From: UBA2336 sp964404445
Lineage (GTDB): Bacteria > Bacteroidota > Bacteroidia > Cytophagales > Cyclobacteriaceae
Direction: 5' to 3'
Assembly (NCBI GenBank): GCA_964404445.1
Contig: CAYOJW010000003.1
Location: 124,001 to 188,000, forward strand
Length of the DNA stretch: 64,000 bases
The notes beneath the pieces were generated by a model that worked only from the letters and a program-made list of their open reading frames with translations, was not told the DNA's origin and ran no database searches. The translations under genes were made by a program, and so were the position numbers. This document shows positions 7,693-17,117 of the stretch, in pieces; position 1 is the first letter of the stretch, and each line of letters begins with the position of its first letter.

Positions 7693-10600
7693 ATGGACTC
7701 CTTGTTTGTTTCGCTTTACGATTACCTGCAAAAACGTACCCGTCTGGTGTATGTTGTGTTTTTTTTGCTGATCCTGTTATCGGCATGGTTGGCTTCTACC
7801 ATTCAAATCCGTGAAAACGTATCCGATATTTTTCCCGACAATAAAAAAGGGGAAGAGATCAACCAGATGTTGCAATCGCGCGCACTCGAAAAGCTCGTGT
7901 TTATGGTATCGTTTACCGACACGGCACGTATCGATCCCGATAGTTTAATTATCGTGGCCGATTCGTTAGTGGCGACTGTTCGCCAGCAGGCCAATGGTTA
8001 CATAAAAGAAATCAATTACCGTGTGGATGATGAACGCGCCTTCGAGGTGTTTACGATTCTTTCGGCACATTTACCGGTTTTTCTTACCGATGAAGATTAC
8101 CGCCAGCTCGATACGTTATTGAAACCGGAACATCTTGCGCAACGCATACATGAAAACTACCGTCAATTGGTTTCGCCTTCGGGCATGATCACCAAACGCA
8201 TTTATGCAAAAGACATCCTCGGTATATCGCAATTGGCGTTGGCTAAAGTTCAGCAATTACAGTATGACGACAATTACGTGCTATACGACAACGCCATCTT
8301 TACCCGCGACAAAAAACATTTGTTGTTTTTTCTGGCACCGGAGTACCCCGCCAGCGATACCGGCCATAATACCAAACTCATCGAAGCGTTGGATGAAGTG
8401 CTGGCTTCCGTGCACGCGGCATACACATCGGTTGATGCCGTTTATTTTGGCGGCACGGCCGTGGCCGTAGGCAATGCCCGGCAATTAAAAAAAGATACTA
8501 CGCTTACGCTTACGCTGATGCTGGTTTTGCTGGCAGCGTTTGTGGTTTGGTTCTTTAAGAAAAAGCGCGCACCGTTTATTGTGTTGGTTCCGGTTGGGTT
8601 TGGTGCGTTGTTTTCGCTGGCGGGTATGGCTTTGTTGCGCGGAGAGATTTCCGTGATCGCGCTGGCTTCGGGTTCAATTATTTTAGGCATTGCTGTAAAT
8701 TATTCGCTGCATTTTATCGTGCACATTCAACATGCAGGCAATATACGTGATACAATAAAAGACTTAGCCCGCCCGATGACGCTCGGCAGTACCACTACCG
8801 TACTGGCTTTTCTGGGATTACAGTTTGCCAATGCCGGTGTATTGCGCGACATCGGTTTGTTTGCTGCATTAAGCCTTGTAGGGGCTGCGCTTTGTACGCT
8901 GGTATTTTTGCCGCACTTTTTTAAGAGTAACTTATTTCAGCAAAACCCTTCGGCCGAAAAACACCTGAATCGCTTTTTAGCATTCGACCCGTCCGGTAAA
9001 AAATGGTTGGTGTGGGGTATTATATTGATTACACCCGTGTTCTTCTATTTTGCCGGTGATGTAAAATTTAACAGCGATATGAACCGCCTCAACTTTATGG
9101 CGCCTGCGTTAGACAAAGCGCAGCATAAATTAAATGTGATCAGTGAGTTCTCGTTGCAGTCGGCTTATATTGTTATTACTGGCAACAGTTTTCAGGAGGC
9201 GCTTCAAACCAGCGAACGGGTACACCCTATTTTATCGGCATCCGAAAAACAAGGTGTGGCCGACAAATACATCACGGTATCTTCTTTAATGGTTTCCGAT
9301 TCGTTGCAACGTATCAGGCTGGCACGCTGGCACGCCTATTGGAATGCTGACAGGCAAAACGCTGTTAACGAGGTGTTGCGGCAGGAGGGAGCCAAACTGA
9401 ATTTCTCGCCTGTTGTGTATGAACGGTTTCACGCATTTGTGAACGATGCCTATAAACCGATGGATGCGGAAGGCTTAGCTACGTTTAGGAATACATTTTT
9501 TTCGGATTACATATCGGAAACACCACGGGGTACAACCATCATTACCCCGGTTAAAGTTGAACCATCCGCGAAAGACGGATTTTATAAAACCGTTGAGCAG
9601 TTAGCGTCTGTTCACGTAGTAGATCGTAAAACCATTACCAATAATTTTATTCAAAACGTAAACGATGATTTCTCGTTCATCGTGATGTTTACGTCTATCC
9701 TGGTTTTTGTTTCGTTGCTGGTGGCGTATGGCCGCATTGAACTGGCGTTCATCACGTTTATTCCGATGTTCATTACCTGGATATGGATTCTGGGCATTAT
9801 GGCCTTGCTTGATATTGAGTTCAACATTGTAAACGTGATGATCTCGACTTTCATTTTCGGGCTGGGTGACGATTATAGTATTTTTACTATGGATGGTTTG
9901 CAGCAGGAATATAAAACCGGTCGCAAGGTATTGTCTTCGGTGCGCATCTCAATTTTATTATCAGCATTTACAACCATTGCCGGGCTGGGCGTGTTGATTT
10001 TTGCCAAACACCCCGCGTTGCAATCCATTGCGCTTATATCCATTATTGGTATTGCGTGTGTGTTTGTGATGTCGCAAACCATCGAACCGTTTTTGTTTAA
10101 GGCCGTTATCAGCGCACGGGCAAAACGCAGGCTTGCGCCCGGTACGTTTTGGGGATTATTAAAAACAGTATTCGCGTTTGCTTATTTTGTTTTTGGCGCG
10201 ATGTGCGTTACCCTAATCGGGTTTGTGTTGCTCAGGCTCATTCCCGTTTACCGCAAGCAGATGCGCGAGGTGTATCATAAAGTATTGCGTGCGTCTGCAT
10301 GGATGCTCGTATATACGATGGGTAGTATAAAGAAGCGCATCCTCTGTCGCGAAAACCTGCCGCATAAACCGGCAGTAATCATCTGCAACCATGCTTCGTT
10401 TTTAGATATTCTGGTAACGACCATGCTGTCGTCTAAGTTGATTTTACTGACAAACCAATGGGTGTGGAACTCGCCTGTATTTGGTATGGTGGTTCGCTTC
10501 GCAGAATACTACCCGGTATCGGATGGGGCAGAAGACAGCATTGAACGTTTACAGAAAAAGGTCGATGAAGGTTTTTCGATTGTGGTGTTTCCGGAAGGAA

Positions 10601-11520
10601 CTCGTTCGGTCGATGGAAAAATAAAACGCTTCCATAAAGGCGCTTTTTACATTGCTGAAAAATTAAACCTCGATATAGTGCCGTTGCTTATTCACGGTAC
10701 AGCCGAAACCATCGAGAAAGGCGATTTTTACCTGAACAATGCAAGGATAACCTTGAAACTTCTGCCCGCCATTAAGCCAGACGATGAACAGTATGGTAAA
10801 ACCTATTCGGAACGGACAAAAAAAATCAGCAGTTATTTTAAGGCAGCGTTTGCCGCATTGGCCGAAGAAGCCGAAGTGCCAGCGTACTACCGGTATAAAT
10901 TAGTGCGTAACTATTTATACAAAGGCCCGGTATTGGAGTGGTACGCCCGTGTTAAGCTGTCGCTCGAAAACAATTACGAGGTGTTTAACGAATTAGTGCC
11001 ACGCCATGCCAAAATACTTGATTTGGGCTGCGGCTATGGTTTTCTTTCGCATACACTCAGTTTTACTTCGGCCGAACGCCAAATCACCGGAGTGGATTAC
11101 GATGAAGAAAAAATATTAACGGCAAGTCATTGCTATGCAAAATCCGATGCAGTAAACTTTGTTTGTCAGGATATTACCGCATTTGTTTTTGAACGATACG
11201 ATACCATTATTTTAAGCGATGTACTGCATTATTTGTCGCCTCAGCAGCAAGTGGCTATGCTGCATAAATGTTTCGAGGCGTTGAGTCCGGGCGGCCAGGT
11301 GATTATCCGCGATGCCAATGCCGACTTGAAAGGACGGCACGGTGGATCGATGCTCACCGAGTTTTTCTCGACTAAACTTTTACGTTTTAACAAAACGGTT
11401 CAGCAACTCAGTTACCTCCATGCCGAAACCATCATCCGGGAGGCTGAAAAATATAAATTGTCGGTTCAGATGCTCGATACCACCCGATTCACATCGAATG
11501 TTATTTTTGTGATCAGGTAA
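7693..11520 (+). CDS. Trifunctional MMPL-type transporter / lysophospholipid acyltransferase-like / SAM methyltransferase
   Basis: A 1275-residue three-part protein. Residues 1 to about 850 form an RND/MMPL exporter with two repeats: TM1 near 20, a large periplasmic loop, five TM helices at about 270-415, then a second loop and helices at about 655-810. Residues about 880-1060 are a PlsC-type acyltransferase with NHASFLD (899-905) and FPEGTRS (966-972). Residues about 1090-1275 are a class I methyltransferase with DLGCGYG at 1110-1116. The order fits a pathway in which the polyene is esterified to a lipid-like acceptor, methylated and exported. Domain identity is well supported by motifs; the order of reactions is inferred. 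Confidence 0.92.
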   Translation: MDSLFVSLYDYLQKRTRLVYVVFFLLILLSAWLASTIQIRENVSDIFPDNKKGEEINQMLQSRALEKLVFMVSFTDTARIDPDSLIIVADSLVATVRQQANGYIKEINYRVDDERAFEVFTILSAHLPVFLTDEDYRQLDTLLKPEHLAQRIHENYRQLVSPSGMITKRIYAKDILGISQLALAKVQQLQYDDNYVLYDNAIFTRDKKHLLFFLAPEYPASDTGHNTKLIEALDEVLASVHAAYTSVDAVYFGGTAVAVGNARQLKKDTTLTLTLMLVLLAAFVVWFFKKKRAPFIVLVPVGFGALFSLAGMALLRGEISVIALASGSIILGIAVNYSLHFIVHIQHAGNIRDTIKDLARPMTLGSTTTVLAFLGLQFANAGVLRDIGLFAALSLVGAALCTLVFLPHFFKSNLFQQNPSAEKHLNRFLAFDPSGKKWLVWGIILITPVFFYFAGDVKFNSDMNRLNFMAPALDKAQHKLNVISEFSLQSAYIVITGNSFQEALQTSERVHPILSASEKQGVADKYITVSSLMVSDSLQRIRLARWHAYWNADRQNAVNEVLRQEGAKLNFSPVVYERFHAFVNDAYKPMDAEGLATFRNTFFSDYISETPRGTTIITPVKVEPSAKDGFYKTVEQLASVHVVDRKTITNNFIQNVNDDFSFIVMFTSILVFVSLLVAYGRIELAFITFIPMFITWIWILGIMALLDIEFNIVNVMISTFIFGLGDDYSIFTMDGLQQEYKTGRKVLSSVRISILLSAFTTIAGLGVLIFAKHPALQSIALISIIGIACVFVMSQTIEPFLFKAVISARAKRRLAPGTFWGLLKTVFAFAYFVFGAMCVTLIGFVLLRLIPVYRKQMREVYHKVLRASAWMLVYTMGSIKKRILCRENLPHKPAVIICNHASFLDILVTTMLSSKLILLTNQWVWNSPVFGMVVRFAEYYPVSDGAEDSIERLQKKVDEGFSIVVFPEGTRSVDGKIKRFHKGAFYIAEKLNLDIVPLLIHGTAETIEKGDFYLNNARITLKLLPAIKPDDEQYGKTYSERTKKISSYFKAAFAALAEEAEVPAYYRYKLVRNYLYKGPVLEWYARVKLSLENNYEVFNELVPRHAKILDLGCGYGFLSHTLSFTSAERQITGVDYDEEKILTASHCYAKSDAVNFVCQDITAFVFERYDTIILSDVLHYLSPQQQVAMLHKCFEALSPGGQVIIRDANADLKGRHGGSMLTEFFSTKLLRFNKTVQQLSYLHAETIIREAEKYKLSVQMLDTTRFTSNVIFVIR

Positions 11521-11535
11521 AATGAAAAACAGGTT

Positions 11536-13047
11536 TTGAATACTACGTTCGATGTTGTGATTGCCGGAAGTGGATTGGGCGGATTGGTGTGCGGCACCAT
11601 TCTGGCCAAAGAGGGCTACAAAGTCTGCATACTGGAACGCAACAAACAAATAGGCGGTACGCTGCAAACTTTCGTGCGCAAGAAGGTTATTTTCGATTCG
11701 GGCGTGCATTACGTGGGCGGGCTGGGCGAAGGCGAAAACCTTTACCAGTTTTTTAAATACCTCGGCATTATGGATAAGCTCAAAATCCGGAAGATGGATG
11801 CCGATGCGTTTGAAACAATTTTATTCGAGGGCGACCCGGTCGAATATAAATATGCGCAGGGGTATGAACGTTTTGCACAATCGTTAATCGAACAATTCCC
11901 AGCCGAAACCGAAGCCATCCATGCATATTGTAAAGCCATTCAGGATACATGCAACCGCTTTCCGTTATACAATGTGCGCGCGGGCAGTGTGATGGATAAG
12001 GCCGAAGTGCTTGGAATTGGTGCGAAAGCATTTATTGAAAGCCTCACACCGAATAAGAAACTTCAAAATGTTTTGGCAGCCACTAATTTGTTATATGCAG
12101 GCGAAGCCGAACGCACTCCGTTTTATGTACACGCCTTAGTGGTGAACAGTTACATTCAGAGTGCATGGCGGTTTGTTGACGGAGGCTCGCAAATTGGCCG
12201 GTTGCTGGCGAAAGAAATTACATCGCGTGGCGGGAAGATTGTCAAATATGCCGAGGTGACCCAATTTGTTGAACACGATGGTGTGATTCAATATGCCGAG
12301 GTAAATAAATCGGATAAGTATTATGCGAAGCACTTCATCTCAAACATCCACCCGGTGCGCACGTTTGAGTTGACCAAAAGCGAAGTTATCAAAAAAGTAT
12401 ATCGGCAGCGCATCAATAGTTTATGGAACTCCCCTTCATGCCTCACCATAAATCTGGTGTTGAAGAAGAATGCTGTTCCTTATGTTGACCGTAATTATTA
12501 TTACTTTGCCAACGATGATGTATGGTCGCCACCCGAATATACGGCAGCAAACTGGCCGCTCAGTTACGGGTTGTTTCAAACGGCTTCGCGCGAAAACACC
12601 GCGTATGCCGATTCGATTACGGTAATGAGTTATATGCGTTTTGACGAAGTAGATGCCTGGAAAGAAACATTCAACACCGTTGCCGAAGAGAATTTCCGGG
12701 GCGAAGCGTACGAACAGTTTAAAAAAGAAAAAACCGAAAAGCTGTTAGATGTGGTCGAGAAGCGTTTCCCCGGCTTGCGCGAAGCGGTTGTCGCCAGTTA
12801 TGTGTCAACCCCGTTAACGTGGCGCGATTACATCGGTACCGGTGACGGATCGCTGTACGGCATTGCCAAAGACTTCCGCGACCCGATGAAAACATTCATT
12901 TTGCCGCGCACCAAAATTCCCAACCTGTTTTTAACCGGCCAGAATATAAATTTGCACGGAGTATTGGGTGTAACAGTAAGTGGTGTATTAACGTGCTCGC
13001 AATTATTGGGGATTGATTATCTTATCGAAAAAATTCGGAATGCGTAA
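11536..13047 (+). CDS. FAD/NAD(P)-dependent oxidoreductase, phytoene-desaturase-like
   Basis: A 503-residue flavoprotein of the CrtI/CrtO group. The dinucleotide-binding strand is FDVVIAGSGLGGLVCG near residues 5-20, followed by ERNKQIGGTLQTF. The C-terminus has PNLFLTGQNINLHGVLGVTVSG, the second FAD-binding block of this family. The start is TTG at 11536; the ATG at 11522 lies in another frame and stops after five codons. In a polyene cluster a desaturase or isomerase could introduce or rearrange double bonds, or oxidise the ring. No phytoene synthase or other carotenoid gene is nearby, so a carotenoid role is unlikely. Confidence 0.85.
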   Translation: MNTTFDVVIAGSGLGGLVCGTILAKEGYKVCILERNKQIGGTLQTFVRKKVIFDSGVHYVGGLGEGENLYQFFKYLGIMDKLKIRKMDADAFETILFEGDPVEYKYAQGYERFAQSLIEQFPAETEAIHAYCKAIQDTCNRFPLYNVRAGSVMDKAEVLGIGAKAFIESLTPNKKLQNVLAATNLLYAGEAERTPFYVHALVVNSYIQSAWRFVDGGSQIGRLLAKEITSRGGKIVKYAEVTQFVEHDGVIQYAEVNKSDKYYAKHFISNIHPVRTFELTKSEVIKKVYRQRINSLWNSPSCLTINLVLKKNAVPYVDRNYYYFANDDVWSPPEYTAANWPLSYGLFQTASRENTAYADSITVMSYMRFDEVDAWKETFNTVAEENFRGEAYEQFKKEKTEKLLDVVEKRFPGLREAVVASYVSTPLTWRDYIGTGDGSLYGIAKDFRDPMKTFILPRTKIPNLFLTGQNINLHGVLGVTVSGVLTCSQLLGIDYLIEKIRNA

Positions 13048-14692
13048 ATTCGGGAAAACCATTTTGCTGGTTATTGGCGTGTTGGTCATTATCATAGTGG
13101 GTTTGCTCACGTATGTGATCTTGTCGGCCAACATTGAGCCACCCGTAGTTACAGATCGCACGGCCGATACATGGAAACGTACTGAACACGACAGCACGTT
13201 TTATACGATAGGCAATAACTGGTTCCGCAAAAGCGAAACAGGTTTGTACGAAGTTTATGTAGAAGGCCAACCTTACGAACGCGGTGTTGTGCTGGGCAAA
13301 CTTTCGGCCGAATTGGTACAACACCAGGAAGATGTTTTCACAAATCAGATCAGCCAGATTGTGCCCTCACCGTTTTACCGGAAATTCCTTACGTGGTTTA
13401 TCGGATGGTTTAACCGCAATATTGACGATTACATTCCCGAAGAAAATAAGTTAGAGATTTACGGTGTTTCGCAAACGGCATCGCACGAATACGATGATGT
13501 GGCACCACCGTATCAGCGCATTTTAAATTACCACGGGGCGCACGACATCGGCCATGCTTTACAAAATATGTCGCTGGTAGGATGCACCTCCTTTGCAGGG
13601 TGGAATTCCATGACGGCCGACAGCTCGTTAATCATTGGTCGTAATTTTGATTTTTTTGTAGGCGATGATTTTGCACGCGATAAGCTGATTGCTTTTATCA
13701 GGCCCGATCAGGGCATTCCGTTTATGATGGTAACCTGGGGCGGCATGACGGGCGTTTTGTCGGGAATGAATGCCGAAGGATTAACCGTAACCTTAAATGC
13801 CGCAAAAACAGAAAACATCGGCAGTGCAGCCATGCCCGTATCGTTGTTAGCCCGGCAGATTTTACAGTACGCATCAACCATCGAAGAAGCCGAAAAAATT
13901 GCCCGCAAACATAAAACCTTTGTAGCCGAATCGTTTTTGATTGGCTCCGCTAACGATAAACGTGCAGTGGTTATTGAAAAATCACCCGAAGCAACCACGG
14001 TGTTCAGCACACCCAACGATTGGATTATCGACACCAACCATTTTCAGAGCGATTCGCTCGGCAATACCGAACTAAACCGCGAGCATAAACAAACCAGCGC
14101 ATCGGTGTACCGGTACAATCGTGTACACGAACTACTGTTGCCTAAGAAACTTACTGTTGAAAAGGCTGCGGCATTGTTGCGCGATCAGCAGGGCATGAAC
14201 GGTGCCGACATCGGATTGGGAAATGAAAAAGCGATCAATCAGTTAATTGCACACCATAGTATTATCTTTCAACCGGCCAAACGATTGGTTTGGGTATCTA
14301 CCGCGCCCTGGCAATTAGGTGAGTACGTTGCGTACGATTTGAACAAAGTATTTGCACCGCAAACAAAAACAAATACCGAAATGTACGAAGCGGCATTAAC
14401 CATTCCGGCCGATACTTCGCTTACCGCACCAGCATTGGCGAAGTTCAAAAAATATGCTGCATACCGGTTCATGTTCCAGTCACGCGCCAATCTTAACCCC
14501 GACAGCATTGTAAGCTGGAACCCTCAATTATACCATGTATATATGTTGGCGGGCGATCATGAATTTAACCGGAAGAACTATGAACGTGCCGTTTCGTTTT
14601 ACGAAACCGGTCTGCAAAAAGAAGTAGCTACCGAACAGGAGCGTGTATACATGGAAAAGCGGTTAAACGAAAGTAAAAACAATCTCAAATGA
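13040..14692 (+). CDS. C45-type autoproteolytic acyltransferase/hydrolase with N-terminal membrane anchor
   Basis: A 550-residue protein with an N-terminal membrane segment (KTILLVIGVLVIIIVGLLTYV), so the enzyme faces the periplasm. The central region matches the acyl-CoA:6-aminopenicillanate acyltransferase / choloylglycine-hydrolase Ntn fold: a Cys at residue 182 in LVGCTSFAGWNSMT is the likely self-exposed nucleophile, followed by IGRNFDFFVG. The last about 50 residues (DHEFNRKNYERAVSFYETGL) resemble a TPR hairpin. I chose the ATG at 13040, which overlaps the previous gene by 8 bases. In this operon it may cut or transfer an acyl group on the exported pigment. The substrate is unknown. Confidence 0.8.
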   Translation: MRKFGKTILLVIGVLVIIIVGLLTYVILSANIEPPVVTDRTADTWKRTEHDSTFYTIGNNWFRKSETGLYEVYVEGQPYERGVVLGKLSAELVQHQEDVFTNQISQIVPSPFYRKFLTWFIGWFNRNIDDYIPEENKLEIYGVSQTASHEYDDVAPPYQRILNYHGAHDIGHALQNMSLVGCTSFAGWNSMTADSSLIIGRNFDFFVGDDFARDKLIAFIRPDQGIPFMMVTWGGMTGVLSGMNAEGLTVTLNAAKTENIGSAAMPVSLLARQILQYASTIEEAEKIARKHKTFVAESFLIGSANDKRAVVIEKSPEATTVFSTPNDWIIDTNHFQSDSLGNTELNREHKQTSASVYRYNRVHELLLPKKLTVEKAAALLRDQQGMNGADIGLGNEKAINQLIAHHSIIFQPAKRLVWVSTAPWQLGEYVAYDLNKVFAPQTKTNTEMYEAALTIPADTSLTAPALAKFKKYAAYRFMFQSRANLNPDSIVSWNPQLYHVYMLAGDHEFNRKNYERAVSFYETGLQKEVATEQERVYMEKRLNESKNNLK

Positions 14693-15066
14693 TTGCAGGC
14701 ATTGGCATTGATTTGGTATCCGTTAGCCGCATCAGCCATAAATTAACGGCTAATAATTCGTTGCGCGATACTATTTTTGCGCCAGCCGAAATCGCGTATT
14801 GCGAAGCGGCTGTCAACAAAATGCAACATTATGCTGCACGTTTTGCAGTGAAAGAAGCATTTTTAAAAGCGGCAGGCAAGGGGTTGTTGCTGGGTGCCGA
14901 AGCCCTTCGTGAGATTGAATTGAAGCACAACGAAGACGGTAAACCCGAAATCGAACTGCACGGAAAAATGGCACAACGAGCTGCGACAGAACAATGGGTA
15001 TCGATACAGGTTTCCGTATCGCACGAAGGCGATATGGCTACCGCAATGGTAATAATAGAGAAATGA
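14689..15066 (+). CDS. 4'-phosphopantetheinyl transferase, AcpS-type
   Basis: A 125-residue AcpS-like enzyme. GIGIDLVSVSRI (Asp8 as metal ligand) opens the protein, and FAVKEAFLKAAGKG carries the second acidic metal ligand. It transfers phosphopantetheine from CoA to the serine of acyl carrier proteins. Its position inside the operon, overlapping the C45 gene by ATGA and the ligase gene by ATGA, suggests that it activates the two carrier proteins at 338 and 1690; whether it is also the only AcpS of the cell cannot be told from this window. Length and motifs are typical of the family. Confidence 0.92.
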   Translation: MIAGIGIDLVSVSRISHKLTANNSLRDTIFAPAEIAYCEAAVNKMQHYAARFAVKEAFLKAAGKGLLLGAEALREIELKHNEDGKPEIELHGKMAQRAATEQWVSIQVSVSHEGDMATAMVIIEK

Positions 15067-16352
15067 AAATCCCCGACATAGAAAAACAATCGCCCCAAAC
15101 ATTGGCCGAGTATCAAAACAGAGAACTCGCCAGTGCCATTCGTTATGCTGCGGCACGTTCACCGTTCTATCAAAAACATTTTATGACACACGGTATCGAT
15201 CCGCAGCGTGTCAATAACCTGAACGATTTGCGTACCATACCGCCCACCACGAAAGACGATCTGCAAAATTATAACTGGGATTTTTTATGCGTACCGCGTA
15301 GTGCCATTGTAGAATACACCAGCACATCGGGCACGCTGGGCAAGCCGGTTACCGTAGCGTTAACTGCCGGTGATTTACAACGCCTGGCTTATAACGAAAG
15401 CGCTTCGTTTGTTTGTGCCGGACTTCAGCAAACCGATGTTGTTCAGCTCATGCTTACGCTCGACAAACAATTTATGGCAGGGCTGGCTTACCATGAAGGC
15501 GTTCGTAAATTAGGCGCGGCAGCCGTGCGTATCGGGCCGGGATTACCGGCCTTGCAATGGCAAACTATCTTTAATTTGAAATCAACCGTGCTGATCGGTG
15601 TAGCTTCGTTTGTGGTAAAGTTGCTGGAATACGCCAAGCAGAACCAGATCGACTATAAAAATTCATCGGTGCGTACGGTTATTTGTATCGGTGAGAATAT
15701 CCGTACCGAAAACTTAGAACTGAACGTGTTGGGTAAACGCATTAAAGATATGTGGGATGTTAACCTCATCAGCACGTATGCTTCTACCGAAATGCAAACC
15801 GCTTTTACGGAATGTGAACATGGGCGTGGCGGCCATCACCGCCCGGAATTGGTAATCGTAGAGTTGTTAAACGAAGCAAACGAATCGGTAGCGCCCAGTG
15901 AAGCAGGCGAGGTTACCGTAACCACGTTGGGAGTAGAAGGTATGCCGCTTATCCGGTATAAAACCGGTGACATGGCACGCTTGTTTACCGAACCCTGTAC
16001 GTGCGGCCGCACTACTATGCGTATCAGTCCGTTAATCGGGCGCAAGCAACAGATGATTAAACTGAAAGGTACAACGTTATATCCGCAAGCATTGTTTGAA
16101 GTGTTGCAACATACACCCGGTGTGCTTGAATATGTGGTAGAAACATTTACAAACGAAACTGGTGTAGATGAAGTGCGGGTGTTAGTGGCCTCGACCGATT
16201 GGGAAACAACACGCACCTTGTTAGCGGGAAATTTTAAAGCGGCCTTGCGGGTGTTGCCTGAGATGGTGCTGTCGTCAGCGGAAGAATTGGAAAAATTACA
16301 ATTTACCGGAGGGAGCAGAAAAATCAGGCGGTTCATTGATAACCGCCTGTAA
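15063..16352 (+). CDS. Phenylacetate-CoA-ligase-like AMP-forming enzyme
   Basis: A 429-residue adenylating enzyme. The phosphate-binding loop is YTSTSGTLGKPV, and GVEGMPLIRYKTGDMARLF is the following conserved block. The C-terminal domain begins near GRKQQMIKLKGTTLYPQALF, as in PaaK-like ligases. The ATG at 15063 overlaps the preceding stop as ATGA; an earlier in-frame start would lie inside the transferase gene. It probably activates an aryl acid (for example a cinnamate- or benzoate-type starter) as an adenylate and loads it on CoA or a carrier protein. The starter identity is inferred from the cluster type. It is the last gene of the operon seen here. Confidence 0.85.
   Translation: MKIPDIEKQSPQTLAEYQNRELASAIRYAAARSPFYQKHFMTHGIDPQRVNNLNDLRTIPPTTKDDLQNYNWDFLCVPRSAIVEYTSTSGTLGKPVTVALTAGDLQRLAYNESASFVCAGLQQTDVVQLMLTLDKQFMAGLAYHEGVRKLGAAAVRIGPGLPALQWQTIFNLKSTVLIGVASFVVKLLEYAKQNQIDYKNSSVRTVICIGENIRTENLELNVLGKRIKDMWDVNLISTYASTEMQTAFTECEHGRGGHHRPELVIVELLNEANESVAPSEAGEVTVTTLGVEGMPLIRYKTGDMARLFTEPCTCGRTTMRISPLIGRKQQMIKLKGTTLYPQALFEVLQHTPGVLEYVVETFTNETGVDEVRVLVASTDWETTRTLLAGNFKAALRVLPEMVLSSAEELEKLQFTGGSRKIRRFIDNRL
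16316..16349 (-). terminator. Rho-independent terminator for the minus-strand pseudogene
   Basis: A perfect 9-bp stem (CAGGCGGTT / AACCGCCTG at 16325-16349, 7-base loop) lies inside the 3' end of the ligase gene. Read on the minus strand the stem is followed by ATTTTTCT, which fits a terminator for the gene ending at 16376; on the plus strand there is no T run. Confidence 0.55.
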
Positions 16353-16375
16353 TGAATGCAATAAACAGGGAAGGA

Positions 16376-16957
16376 TTACTTCTTAACAAGTTTGCCTAAC
16401 TCTTTGCCCGACTTGGCGTAAGCTTCCTGAATACGGAAACCGCTGTCGAGTCGTACCCCATGGCATCCTGGCCGGGGGCTTTCAGAATAGTAACCTTGGC
16501 GATGATGTTTGACGGATTGGCGGTTTCAACAAACCACACTTCGGCATCGATTTGGGCAGGCACGCGCATTACACCTACGTTCCAGCCGGGTTCGGTACGT
16601 GTGGTTTTGAAGACGAGCGTGTATTGCGCATCGCCATCGGTAGTTTCTATGCCCGAGTTTTTGGTGAACAATTCTTTAAACTTAGGTTCAAAGCGGCTTT
16701 CGCGATCGGCATACCAGGCTTTTTCAAATTTATCGCCACGGCCAGGTTCTTTGGCATCGTACTCGGTTTTTTCCGATTGATGTAATCCGTTTAGGTAAGG
16801 CCGTCTTTACCTACGGTCATGTTATCGTATGAAAATTCCGTCTTGATGTTTGCCTGACCTTTAATGGCTTTCAGGTCGCCCTGAATAACTTTAAGCTTTT
16901 GAGCCATTGCCGTAGAGGCAAAAAGCGTGAGCAGGAGAATGGATGTTATTTTTTCAT
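16376..16957 (-). pseudogene. Frameshifted exported-protein gene (about 190 residues)
   Basis: Joining three frames restores one protein. It begins M-K-K-I-T-S-I-L-L-L-T-L-F-A-S-T-A-M-A-Q, a Sec signal peptide, if one A is added to the A6 run after the ATG at 16957. It continues LKVIQGDLKAIKGQ to GKDGL, shifts frame to read YLNGLHQSEKTEYDAKEPG and the long segment visible at 16396-16671, and shifts again near GYD to read SGFRIQEAYAKSGKELGKLV before the stop at 16376. Three separate shifts in about 580 bases point to a decayed gene rather than a single sequencing error. The family is not one I can name. A terminator follows on the same strand. Confidence 0.72.
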
Positions 16958-17117
16958 ATGTGGAAGGGTTAATGAGGGATTGAAAATACGAAACTTCCGA
17001 TAATTGCCATTACGTTCCCTGATAAAAAAGCAGTCCGATTTTTGATTTTTACAAAATGCTGTACAATCTTTTCTTTATCTTTCAGATCAGTTTAGTAAAT
17101 ACTTAGTTTTTAGATAC

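Noticed and set aside
11536..13047. CrtI-like gene as evidence of a carotenoid cluster
   Set aside because: No phytoene synthase, cyclase or hydroxylase is present, while carrier proteins, a KS/CLF pair, a dehydratase and a LolA-like protein fit an aryl-polyene or flexirubin-like pathway.
16460..16785. Open frames on the plus strand over the frameshifted gene
   Set aside because: They are the complement of the minus-strand pseudogene, which has a signal peptide and coherent protein sequence in three joined frames.
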